DNA from: Allolobophora icterica
Lineage: Eukaryota > Annelida > Clitellata > Crassiclitellata > Lumbricidae
Assembly: GCA_963556255.1 (NCBI GenBank)
Contig: OY744608.1
Coordinates: forward strand, 67,456,709-67,520,708
Reading direction: 5' to 3'
Length of the DNA: 64,000 bases
The notes under the pieces were generated by a model. The model had not been told where the DNA came from. It saw only the letters and a list, made by a program, of their open reading frames with translations, and did not search any database. Positions 1-9,471 of this stretch are shown here, one piece after another. A program made the position numbers and the translations under genes. Every line of letters begins with the position of its first letter. The stretch's first letter is position 1.

Positions 1-299
1 CGGAGAGAGGAACGGCGCTGCGAGCATGAGGTGGGACAGCAGAGCTCCCGCAGGTATGGAGGGGCCAAACCTTCAAAGCACCGCCGGACCAAGGCAGAGA
101 TTCGGTAAGTGATGCGCTGTGGGTAGGGGAGCCAGTGGAGGACATCCCTCATATACGCAGACACTCTGCCAAACTTGGGGATGCGGCCTACAAATGTACA
201 CAACTTATTCAAATCTACAGGAGCAAATCATGTAACAATTTGCTAACAGGTGTTTCTAGACTAATTTGACCCTGCTGAAAACGAAAATCGTGGTTAGCA

Positions 300-984
300 A
301 GCTGGATTTTTAGCGGTTGCATGGAAAAACAAGATGGCGGACAAAATGGTGGCCAAATATCTTCGAATGGCTGTAAGTAAGGTTATGTATGTGATGGAAA
401 CATGATTTTAGAGTCTAAATTAACATTTTCGGGGTCAAGGAATGCGACGAAACTAAATATACATATGTAACACTGCCAGAAAACAAAATGGCGGACAAAA
501 TGGCGGACAAGTATCTTCGAATGGCTGTAAGTTAAGTCATGTATGTGATGGAAACTTGATTTTAGAGTCTAAATTAACATTTACGGGGTCAAGGAATGCG
601 ATAGAACTAAAGCCATATGTGTAGCATTGCCAAAAAACAAAATGGCGGCCAAAATGGCGGCCAAAATGGCGGCCAAAATGGCGGCCAAATATCTTCAAAT
701 GGCTATACGTAAATCGTGTACATCAAGTCGTGTATATGATGGAATTCATGGAAACATGATTTTATAGTCTAAAGTAACAATTTCCGGATCAAGGAATGCG
801 ACGAAACTAAAGACACGTATGTAGCACTACCAAAAAAACAAAATGGCGGCCAACTATCTTCAAATGGCTGTAAGTAATGTCATGTATGTGATGGAAACAT
901 GATTTTAGAGTCTAAATTAACATTTTCTGGGTCAAGGAATGCGATGGAACTAAAGACACATATGTAGCACTGCCAAAAAAACAG
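300..984 (+). repeat. Tandem ~125-bp units with AAATGGCGG motifs (left foldback arm)
   Basis: About five diverged units follow each other. Each carries an AAAATGGCGG stretch, then AATGGCTGTAAGTAA, then GGAAACATGATTTTAGAG, then GTCAAGGAATGCGA. One spot near 639-690 holds four AAAATGGCGGCC copies back to back. The mirror-image array lies at about 2930-3550 in the right arm. The core resembles the YY1 binding motif known from animals; binding here is inference. Confidence 0.75.
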
Positions 985-1072
985 ATGGCAGAATTACTAT
1001 CCAGAGGCGCTCTTAGCACAGAAGCCCCGGGGAAAAGAAATGTCTTTAGGGAGCGCGAGACCAACGAGGGCC

Positions 1073-2804
1073 TGATTGAGCAACATAAAAACAACCCAAA
1101 ACATCTTTGGTCCTCAATCTCCGGCCTACTGGGACAGGGTACGTGTTCAGTGGGTCCTCCAGCCTTTTCTGCTGAGGATTTTCTTCAGATGATGACATGG
1201 AAGATTGCTGATCTTCGAGCGAAGACTCTTGATGCCCCTCCTCCGCAATTCTCCCATACGGATGACACCTTTGAAGAATGCCTTCAATCCTTGAAACGGA
1301 ACTCTGTCATATAATTGGATCATAAAGCAAAAATCATGCGAATTGGACCCTCTTCCCCATTTTTGGTTAACATTTGAGACGATTTACTTCCATTTCCAGT
1401 TAATATATTTAACGGGTCGCTTTTAAGAGGGTTACCTACCTGCTTCCCAAAAACGGGCTATTGTTTTCCCGACCTCGAAAAAGCAAAACCTTGACCAAAA
1501 TGCCTGTCAAAATTACCGGCCCATCTCCCATCTTTCTTTCCTCTCAAAGACCCTCGAGAGACTAGTTTCACTCCAGCTACTCCCATATTTTGAGCAAGAT
1601 GAGCTTTTGCCGGCCGCCCAATCTGGCTTCAGGGGCCACCATTCCACCGAAACTGCTCTCTTATTCCTACTTTCTGATATTTATATAGCTATTCATCACT
1701 CTCATCTTTCTCTCCTGGCGCTTTTTGATGTCTCATCTGACTTTGACATGGTTGACCATGAGATCCTCCTTCAGCGACTGGAGCTGTCCTGTGGCCTATC
1801 TGGTGTTCCTGTTCTTGGCTTAAATCATACCTCTCTGACCGCCCACAGCTGGTTGTCCTTGGTGAAACCAGGACTCAGTGGTGGACAGAGGTGGAATTTG
1901 GTGTTCCCCAGGGGTCGGTGCTCGGTCCCATCCTATACATCCTTTTCACTGCTGAATATCCCGTCTCTATTTACTAAACATGGGGCAAATGGCCATCTTT
2001 TTGCAGATGATGCTCAGGCTTTTGTACATGGTCCGTCAACTGATCAACTCTCCTTTGTTCGCTCCATTGACCATCTTGTCTCTGACCTTCACTGCTGGAT
2101 GTCGACTAACCGTCTGTGCCTAAACACTGCTATGATTCAATTGATCTGGTTTGGGACTAAACAGCAGCTTGCTAAACTCAACTTGCCATTGCTGACTGAG
2201 AAATTCCCTGCATACACCTACTCTTCCACCGTCCGCGACTTGGGTGTCACACTTGACTCCTCACATTCGCAGATCATAATTTTATCTCCAACATGATTCG
2301 CTCTTGCTTTTTTCAACTGAGGCGTCTCAGGGCCACCAGACGTCTCACCTTCTGTATTTATCACCATAGTTCACGCATTTGTCTGTTCACGCTTGGACTA
2401 CTGCAACTCGCTCCTCATGGGTCTCCCCAAGCAGCGTCTCCCCCTTCAACTTGTCCTAATGCTTCTGCTAGGCTCATCGCTTGACTCCCCGGTTTGCCCA
2501 TATCTCTACTTGCATGCTTGATGTCCTTCGCTAGCTCCCTATTGTTGCGCGCATCCGATATAAGATCCTCTTCCTTGTCTCCTGATCCTCTTCAGCAGCC
2601 TACTGCTCCGAAATATCTCTCGAACTACCTGCGAAAACCGCTATCTGCATCTTCTTCTCGCTCACTGCGCTCTGTGAATAGGCTTGATCTTTTTGTTCTC
2701 AGGGCTAAAACTGCCTTGGCCCAGCACCGGGCGTTTGCTGTAGTGGTCTCACGATCTGAAATGACCTTCGCTCTCTGCTCAGGGCCAAACTTATGACTGG
2801 TTTC
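1073..2804 (+). pseudogene. CR1/L2-type non-LTR reverse transcriptase relic
   Basis: Three broken plus-strand frames give pieces of one non-LTR retrotransposon ORF2 in the right order. First comes a linker between endonuclease and RT (1085-1314, with LWSSISGLLGQ and SAEDFLQMM). Then RT fingers and palm (1607-2296, with QSGFRGHHSTETALL, FDMVDHEILL, FADDAQAF and VRDLGVTLD), then thumb and C-terminal pieces (2293-2796, with NRLDLFVLRAKTALAQHRAF). The frame is lost several times, so it is not functional. The palm box reads FADD where YADD is usual. The 3' end has the short GAGCGCCTCTG segment also seen at the ends of the relics near 34.8 and 58.6 kb. Confidence 0.85.
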
Positions 2805-3665
2805 CTCATCGGTCTCGCGTTCTCTAAAGGCATTTCTGTTTCCCCAGGGCTTCTGTGCTAAGACTAAGAGCGCCTCTGGATAGTAATTCTGCCATCTGTT
2901 TTTTGGCAGTGCTGCATATGTGTCTTTAGTTCCATCGCATTCCTTGACCCAGAAAATGTTAATTTAGACTCTAAAATCATGTTTCCATCACATGACATTA
3001 CTTACAGCCATTTGAAAATAGTTGGCCGCCATTTTGTCCGCCATTTTGTTTTTTGTGCAGTGCTACATACGTGTCTTTAGTTTCATCGCATTCCTTGATC
3101 CGGAAATTGTTACTTTAGACTATAAAATCATGTTTCCATCATATACACGACTTTATGTACACGATTTACGTATAGCCATTTGAAGATATTTGGCCGCCAT
3201 TTTGGCCGCCATTTTGTTTTTTGACAATGCTACACAGGTGTCTTTAGTTCTATCGCATTCCTTGACCCCGAAAATGTTAATTTAGACTCTAAAATCAAGT
3301 TTCCATCACATACATGACTTAACTTACAGCCATTCGAAGATACTTGTCCGCCATTTTGTCCGCCATTTTGTTTTCTGGTAGTGTTACATATGTATATTTA
3401 GTTTTGTCGCATTCCTTGACCCCGAAAATGTTAATTTAGACTCTAAAATCATGTTTCCATCACATACATAACCTTACTTACAGCCATTCGAAGATATTTG
3501 GCCACCATTTTGTCCGCCATCTTGTTTTTCCATGCAACCGCTAAAAATCCAGCTTGCTAACCACGATTTTCGTTTTCAGCAGGGTCAAATTAGTCTAGAA
3601 ACACCTGTTAGCAAATTGTTACATGATTTGCTCCTGTAGATTTGAGCAAGTTGTGTATATTTGAG

Positions 3666-3990
3666 TCATTCATTCCCCATTGGCAGCCATCTTTTTTTTG
3701 GCGCCAAAATTTGACCTTTTCCCGTGTTCCGATTTTGGTAAACTTTTAGTATGTTCATCTCCAGACCTAATGCACCCGAAAATCATCATAAAACGTTTTC
3801 TTGCAATTTGTTCCGGGTCAAATCGTATATTGACCCGACTATATCTATGAAGCTGTTATTGCTGAATGAATTCCAACAGATAAGCCGTGTTATCTTGTCA
3901 GGCATCATCTCCCAGGGATTCGGAATAAAAGCAACATACCACCTATTGGTGGATGTTGCTTTTATTCCGAATAAGTCTTTCTTATTCTGT

Positions 3991-4051
<61 letters not shown>

Positions 4052-4560
4052 GTGGTATGCATCTGTGGTATGTATCTGTGGTATATATCTTTTAAGCTGT
4101 TATTGCTGAATGAATTCCAACAGATAAGCCACGTTATCTTGGCAGGCATCATCGCCCAGGGATTGGGAATAAAAGCAGCACGCCACCAATAGCTCTTAGT
4201 CTTTCTCGGAATTCATCTGATGTACCCTGAAACAGGTTTTCTGTACCTTCGGCTTAACAGCACCGAGACCTTCTTTTTCAGCTGCATCTAAGAGTTTGGT
4301 CTTGAAATTTTAAACATTTACAGGAGCGTGACTAGTTTTCTGACTCGCTAGGTTCTGATCTGAATTCTATATTGGTGTATGATTAGTACCTTGGTGCTTT
4401 ATGCATTAAGACGATATATAGAAGTCATCAGATTAATTGAATAGCTTTACATTATAGGAAAATTGTTTATTAGCATAAAATAGCAATTGATTCATTTCAG
4501 TTGACAGCGTTATATTATACGTGAAAATTTCCATCGGCGTTTAATGACATTATATAATCT

Positions 4561-4600
<40 letters not shown>

Positions 4601-4632
4601 TTTATCTATATAGGCGTTTAATGACATATATA
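3666..4632. repeat. Direct repeats, near-perfect hairpin and (TA)n between two elements
   Basis: An ~88-bp sequence containing GCTGTTATTGCTGAATGAA occurs at 3846-3935 and again at 4092-4178. After the first copy, 3918-3943 and 3948-3972 form a 25-bp inverted repeat with a 4-base loop and one unpaired base. A (TA)n run fills 3992-4049 and another lies at about 4562-4597. No gene is supported; the ORFs here read through the TA run. Confidence 0.8.
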
Positions 4633-4914
4633 AGTAGATGTCCATTACGGGGTTTGGCGCAGCACCTCACTATTCTATCAAATTTGTCAGGGGATGGTCT
4701 CCACCCCCACATTTTTTTTGTCCCCATTTAGTGTACGAATTGCGCCACCAAAAAACCTGCCAGCCAAAACAAAAAAAAGGATCGTGGATTGCCTTAACAC
4801 ATCAAACCGCAAAAGTTCCGTTTGCTGACGGCCGAGACCCTCCCACGAGGCCGGCCCAAACCATTGGAGTGTGCCAGTAAAAATTATAGCCCACTAATCG
4901 TACGGTGGTGGCGC
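4633..4914 (+). repeat. Polinton left terminal inverted repeat
   Basis: It begins AGTAGATGTCCATTACGGGG and matches the reverse complement of 22025-22307 with a handful of single-base differences and a one-base length change. Short ORFs on the two termini translate to almost the same peptide only because the DNA is repeated. They are not genes. Confidence 0.97.
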
Positions 4915-5214
4915 AGTCGCTAGGTGGCGTTCTAAAAGCTTAAAAACCCTTGCAAGGTAAATATGAGTGCATGGGCTAACACAGTGCGCTACAGAAGCCC
5001 GGGCGCTGGAGAAGACTCCCTTGGCCCCATAGAAGTTCAGGGCTTTGGGCGCAGTCAGCGATCAAACAAGGAGTGGCACTAGCAACGTGCTGTGCTGTCA
5101 CGTATATATGATACTCCAGTGCATTAGTGATATACCACATCCTGTCTATTCTCAGCCACACTGTACTGGACGACTTCAACATCCTGCGCGCTGTGCGAAT
5201 CTCAACATCCTGCG

Positions 5215-5463
5215 CGCTGTGCGAATCTAAGTGTCGACCGCGACACGATGGAATGTGTGCGTAGGCGTTGAGGATGTAGTCTGAGTCAATGGCATATAAG
5301 TCCACGAAGGCACTCAGCGACCCGTCACCGAGATACGCTGTGCGAATCAAAGTGTCGACCGTGCCACCAAGGAATGTGGCCCCTGGGCGTTGAACACGCT
5401 GAGTCAATGGTTGAAATGCCTTTGTGTCACAAAACTCCACCAAGGCACTCAGCTGTCTCGAGC
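5215..5463 (+). repeat. Diverged ~120-bp tandem duplication
   Basis: Copies at about 5215-5334 and 5336-5463 share CGCTGTGCGAATC, AGTGTCGACCG, GGCGTTGA, CTGAGTCAATGG and AAGGCACTCAGC in the same order, with many substitutions and small indels. Confidence 0.75.
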
Positions 5464-5520
5464 AGAAACCGAAACCAAAGTTCAGACCTGTTTACGAAAA
5501 CCATATTCTATAGGCCCCTA

Positions 5521-5597
5521 TTGTGTGTGTATGTGTGTGTGTGTGTGTGTGTGAGTGTGTGTGTGTGTATGTGTGTGTGTGTGTTTGTGTGTGTTTG

Positions 5598-5629
<32 letters not shown>

Positions 5630-5630
5630 A

Positions 5631-5661
<31 letters not shown>

Positions 5662-5743
5662 TGTGTGTGTGTGTGTATGTGTGTGTGTGTGTGTGAGTGT
5701 GTGTGTGTGTGTGTATGTGTGTGTTGAACAATTGGTCATATGG
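5521..5743 (+). repeat. (TG)n microsatellite
   Basis: About 220 bp of TG dinucleotides with occasional TA, TT or GA interruptions. The long Cys-Val and Thr-His reading frames over it are shadows. Confidence 0.97.
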
Positions 5744-6450
5744 TTATCGGCCTGCGTGTGCAATGCTGTGCATGGTGGCTGGTTCATTAGCCGGCGTGAT
5801 AATGATGCTGACTCATTTTTATATCAGTTATGTGTATGCACGGTGAAGCCACCATTACGTGCGTTTGTATAGAAAGCCATCGAAAAGCCATGACCGTCCT
5901 GAATAACCAGTTTCTCTAGCAATGGAAAACAACGGCTGTTGACAAACTAAATTTCATTTATATAGCACCGCTTGTACTAGTTAAATGCCGTTGGTGTACA
6001 TAAACAGCGTTGGATGTTTACAGTTAAAAGTAACCATCATCATCTTGTTACTAAGCCGGCCGCATACAACAGACATGTACGCATACGAACGTACACTGGG
6101 TGCAGAAATTAGGCCATGCATTCATCAACATCCTGTTACCAAGCCGTCGCGTGACACATCCTGGTATAGACATACGCCTCAGTACAGGCCAGTTTAAATA
6201 TATATCAGCAACAGGATGCTAAGCAGATGTTCAAAGTCAACCCAAGCCTGATTTTATAAATTTATATTGCGCCTCCTCAACAAACTCGTTCATTCTAGAA
6301 ATTTATATAGCAGCCTCTTCAAAAAAAAGATATTCATTCTGAAAATTTATTTTGCGCCGCCGCTTCAAATTAGCTTTCTTAAATTAATCCTTTTGTATCG
6401 GGGAACTGTACGATAAGCTAGGGTTTACTACAATACTCAGTTTCCTGATA

Positions 6451-6600
6451 CAACAATATCCGGTTTGGGCCCCGCATTATTCCACCTTTCATACACTAAT
6501 CTAGACTAAGGTTTTTTACTGCAGACAACAATATCCGGTTTGGGCCCTGCATTATTCCACCTTTCATACACCAATCTAGACTAAGGTTTCTTTCTGTAAG
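6451..6600 (+). repeat. 75-bp head-to-tail tandem duplication
   Basis: Copies 6451-6525 and 6526-6600 both begin CAACAATATCCGGTTTGGGC and differ at only a few bases, so the duplication is recent. Confidence 0.93.
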
Positions 6601-7089
6601 ATGTTGCGGTTTGTCATTATAAACGAAATTATATATATATTATATAATCGACGAAACAAAGAAATTATGTCTTACATGTGTTGATGGCCGGTCTTCCTCA
6701 GCACACATGAAGTAGGTCTGTTATAATTATCAGTAGGCCCGAGCACACATGAAGCAGGTCGCCGAAAAAACATCCGCTTTCGTCCAACTGTTACAGCTCT
6801 AACGCAGTATATATATATATACATATCCATTATGTGCACACGCGCGACCCTTAGCCTACTTCCTTGTATAAATGTATATATAGGCTACCGCGTATGCACA
6901 TGAAACCCACTGCACGCGACTGATTCATATCCTGGTCTGTACTGTTCCAGCAAAAGATGTTAATAGGTTAGGGTTCCAGCGGGCTAGAAAAATATATCAT
7001 GATATAAGCCACAATAGCTGCCACGACCCGTTATAAAATAATGGGTTCAACTGAAACGTCCCGAACAGCGAAAGCCATAAGTCCGCACA

Positions 7090-7480
7090 CAGAAATACTG
7101 TTTTGGATGAAAAATTTTACATGTCGCAAATTTCTGTTTTCTGCACGATTTGAGCCAAAATAATGGTATTCACCCGATGAATTTTTGACCAAATTTTTGG
7201 GGGTAAATTTTTGGGTGGGTGGAAAAATTTCACACAACGTAAATTTGCTTTTTCTGCACGAAGTAGACCAAAATATTGATACTGACCTGATGAAATTTTC
7301 TCAAAATGTTTCACGAATATTACCACACCTGATGCGATTTATTTCAAACAAAGTCATTTAGCAAACAGCACAGGATACAGTAAGTTTGGACCTGAAAATT
7401 TTACACGTGACAAATTTACTTTTTCCCCACGATTTAGGCAGAAATATTGATTTTGGCCTGATGAATTATCAACACCAAAA
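7090..7480. repeat. Three diverged copies of an ~85-bp unit
   Basis: Units near 7105, 7220 and 7390 share AAAATTT(T/C)ACA, then AAATTT, then a CACGA or GCACGA box, AAATA(A/T)TG and CTGATGAA. Minus-strand ORFs over them give similar peptides (KIHRVNTII-like), more simply explained by the repeated DNA than by genes. Confidence 0.6.
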
Positions 7481-7658
7481 ATTTGGGGTAGAGACCGGCC
7501 CCCACTGAATTTTAACAAGGCCAATGCATCTCCTTCCAGCCTGTGGACATACAGAAGAAGCTCTACGTGTTTGTGCCGTTTGCTGCCGGCCGAGCCGCCT
7601 CCCACGGGTCATTTTTCAATTTAAATAAATGAATAGGTTGTGGTATACATAAAACATA

Positions 7659-7934
7659 ATGCTAGGGCAAAACTTTTGCATTTGGCTCGGTATAGGGAAA
7701 ACAACCCTCTGCTGTCGCAGGTGCATTGGGGAGTACTGTTTCAAACATTTGGCACGACTGCGAAACGGTTGTGGGACGAGACCTTGCGCCAAATGTGGAA
7801 GGGGTATAAAAACACACGTGGGTGAGTGTATGAAATGTGGTTATTTCGCTAAATATTTGAGAGCTCGACGAGGTGGGTTAGTCCGTGAATTTAATAAAGA
7901 ATGGAAGCGACTATCAAATATATCAGTAGAATAA
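7659..7934 (+). CDS. Small cysteine-rich (zinc-ribbon-like) protein, tentative
   Basis: The predicted protein has 91 residues. Cysteines fall in pairs suited to metal binding: CCRRC and YC near residues 19-28, then PCAKC and ECMKC near 43-61, followed by a basic stretch (LRARRGG) and a C-terminal helix-like tail. It sits just upstream of the polymerase on the same strand, where Polintons often carry small accessory genes. The overlapping frame at 7640-7825 lacks these features. I do not recognise the family. It could bind nucleic acid or be a chance ORF; spaced CxxC pairs are the only support. Confidence 0.4.
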   Translation: MLGQNFCIWLGIGKTTLCCRRCIGEYCFKHLARLRNGCGTRPCAKCGRGIKTHVGECMKCGYFAKYLRARRGGLVREFNKEWKRLSNISVE

Positions 7935-7943
7935 AAAAAAATT

Positions 7944-8063
7944 ATCATTTGAACAAATGATATAGTTATTGTATTGAGGTAATACAGATGAGCAAGCGTC
8001 AATCGAATATCAGTAAACAAAATTTCATTTTGAACAAATGATATAATTATTGTATTAAGGAAA
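7944..8063. promoter_or_regulatory. Repeated palindrome CATTTGAACAAATG upstream of the polymerase
   Basis: ATCATTTGAACAAATGAT at 7944-7961 is a palindrome of 8-bp arms around AA. It recurs with one inserted T at about 8023-8043. Both copies are followed by ATA(G/A)TTATTGTATT(G/A)AGG, so a ~40-bp unit is repeated about 85 bp apart and ends 35-55 bp before the polymerase ATG. Position and symmetry suggest a dimeric protein site or a promoter/replication element; the role is inference. Confidence 0.5.
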
Positions 8064-8097
8064 AGTTTGCCACAGTAGTATAAAACAATTTATAATT

Positions 8098-9471
8098 ATG
8101 GCATTGTCTACGAATGAAAAAATTGAACAATTGTTGGGTGAGTTTACTGGTCCCCCAGCACTTCGGGCTGTTCTGCAGAATATCTTAGACGAACCTATCC
8201 CAGATGCAGTCAAGCGGCGCTTACTACAGCCACTGCTTCCAAGGCCAACTCCTCCAGTGCGCAAGCATAGAGGGGCAAAACGCAAGGCCCTTCTGGCAGA
8301 ATTCGACCCACTCCTAATTAAGCAGGATAGAGGTGGACCACCACCCTTTCTAGTGCACAAAGAGCTAGCCAATCAGCATCTGAAAGACTTCCGCGCAGAA
8401 GTACCTCTAAACCACAGGCTGGAAGGAGATGCGTTGACTTTCTTGAGTGCAATGGAGCACAACATTGAGTCGCAGCTAAACGAAGAGCTCTTGAAAAATG
8501 GCGGTTTGAAATACACGCAAGTGTTGACTGTTGATTTGGAAAAGTTGGCACCGACCGTCGACATGTTGTACGATGGAAACGCGACCCCGGGTACTATTAC
8601 CAACACGGCCTACTTTCGAAGCAAAGCAGAACCAATTACCAATGCGGGTAAAATCCAAGGGGCTGTTCGGAAGGCCAAGGCCGAAGTACTAAAACTCCTC
8701 GAGGAGTATACCAATGAGGGATCGGGGTGGAGGGTGAGACGGGTCGTGGCGCTAGACCTCAGTCTTGCAAGATATAAGCCTTTCCGAGGTAAGAGCTACT
8801 TTCCCACACCAAAGTATATACCCCCTCGTACGGTTATTAATGTAAAGAATAAAGATAACCGATGCTTCGAGTGGGCCATACTAAGCGCAATGTATCCAGT
8901 AGAAAAGGACCCTCAACGCCCTACTAAGTATCGTGCACACCTCCAGGAGCTAAACTTCGACGGTATGGAATTTCCAGTGAAGGTCACCGATATTGGTAAG
9001 TTCGAACGTCAGAACCCTAATATAAGCGTCTCAGTCTTCGGGTGGGATAAAGCTTTGTATCCAATTTGTGTTTCAAAGCAGAACAATAGAGACTATAATA
9101 TCGATCTTCTACTATTAGTCAGTGGTGAGAATTACCACTACGTCTGGATTAAAGACCTTGGTCGAATTCTTAATCAAAACAGCAAAGACAAAAACAAAAA
9201 ACACCCATGTCGCCGCTGCCTACACATATTCTGTAGACAAGACTTGCTGGATGCTCATATCAAAGATTGCCAGGGCATCAGTGAGAAGCCTCAGCGGATT
9301 GAGATGCCAAAAGAGGATGAAAATATCCTCAAATTCCAGAACCATCACAAACAGATGCGCACTCCGTATATTATTTATGCCGACTTCGAGGCTCTAAACA
9401 TACCAATCGAAGGTGCAGTCATGAACCCCAGCGAGAGCAACACCAGACAGATAGCTGAGCAGAAACCGTGA
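8098..9471 (+). CDS. POLB: Protein-primed DNA polymerase B, N-terminal part (ends at in-frame TGA)
   Basis: This is the first 457 residues of the Polinton family B polymerase, which replicates the element from a protein primer. The N-terminal 220 residues are variable and rich in Pro/Lys. Around residues 229-305 comes the conserved block typical of Polinton polymerases (FRGKSYFPTPKYI, INVKNKDNRCFEW). A C2HC-type finger spans C371-C391 (CRRC and HIKDC), and exonuclease motif I is YADFEA (Asp429, Glu431). The frame ends at TGA 9469-9471 but continues in the same frame downstream, where the rest of the enzyme lies, so this is one gene with one nonsense codon. The start at 8098 follows an A/T-rich TATAATTATG context. 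Codon use does not change across the break. Confidence 0.93.
   Translation: MALSTNEKIEQLLGEFTGPPALRAVLQNILDEPIPDAVKRRLLQPLLPRPTPPVRKHRGAKRKALLAEFDPLLIKQDRGGPPPFLVHKELANQHLKDFRAEVPLNHRLEGDALTFLSAMEHNIESQLNEELLKNGGLKYTQVLTVDLEKLAPTVDMLYDGNATPGTITNTAYFRSKAEPITNAGKIQGAVRKAKAEVLKLLEEYTNEGSGWRVRRVVALDLSLARYKPFRGKSYFPTPKYIPPRTVINVKNKDNRCFEWAILSAMYPVEKDPQRPTKYRAHLQELNFDGMEFPVKVTDIGKFERQNPNISVSVFGWDKALYPICVSKQNNRDYNIDLLLLVSGENYHYVWIKDLGRILNQNSKDKNKKHPCRRCLHIFCRQDLLDAHIKDCQGISEKPQRIEMPKEDENILKFQNHHKQMRTPYIIYADFEALNIPIEGAVMNPSESNTRQIAEQKP

Larger units (their letters stand above)
189..3665. mobile_element. Foldback (long inverted-repeat) element around a retrotransposon fragment
   Basis: The sequence 189-1070 reappears as its reverse complement at 2805-3665, giving two arms of roughly 870 bp around a 1.7-kb centre. 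The outer ends match from the ACACAACTT region (about 195) to its complement near 3660. The inner ends run past the simple arm sequence into the 3' end of the reverse-transcriptase relic, so the left arm carries an inverted copy of about 90 bp of that relic's 3' end (985-1070). No transposase is visible. It could be a foldback transposon that captured a retroelement, or an inverted duplication formed at a retroelement 3' end. No clear target-site duplication was found. Confidence 0.8.
4915..7640. other. Polinton left arm without a recognised gene
   Basis: This 2.7 kb between the left terminal repeat and the first plausible gene has AT-rich sequence, a (TG)n run, two duplications and diverged repeats listed separately. 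No ORF resembles a Polinton protein. A ~30-bp stretch at 7576-7608 resembles part of the terminal repeat (4812-4855). A minus-strand ORF at 4976-5443 crosses the duplicated segment and is not recognised. Confidence 0.6.

Noticed and set aside
300..984. CRISPR-like array
   Set aside because: Units are contiguous and diverged, with no unique spacers or cas genes, in a eukaryotic setting.
4638..4880. ORF at the Polinton left end with a near-identical partner at 22042-22302
   Set aside because: Both lie in the terminal inverted repeats; the similarity is that of the DNA and neither has a domain.
4976..5443. 155-residue minus-strand ORF in the Polinton left arm
   Set aside because: Internal similarity follows the tandem duplication at 5215-5463, and no family is recognised; not supported as a gene.
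5374..5872. Long Cys-Val and Thr-His frames
   Set aside because: They translate the (TG)n microsatellite.
9469..9471. Selenocysteine codon in the polymerase
   Set aside because: Not favoured: no SECIS could be identified by eye, and a point mutation or read error is simpler.
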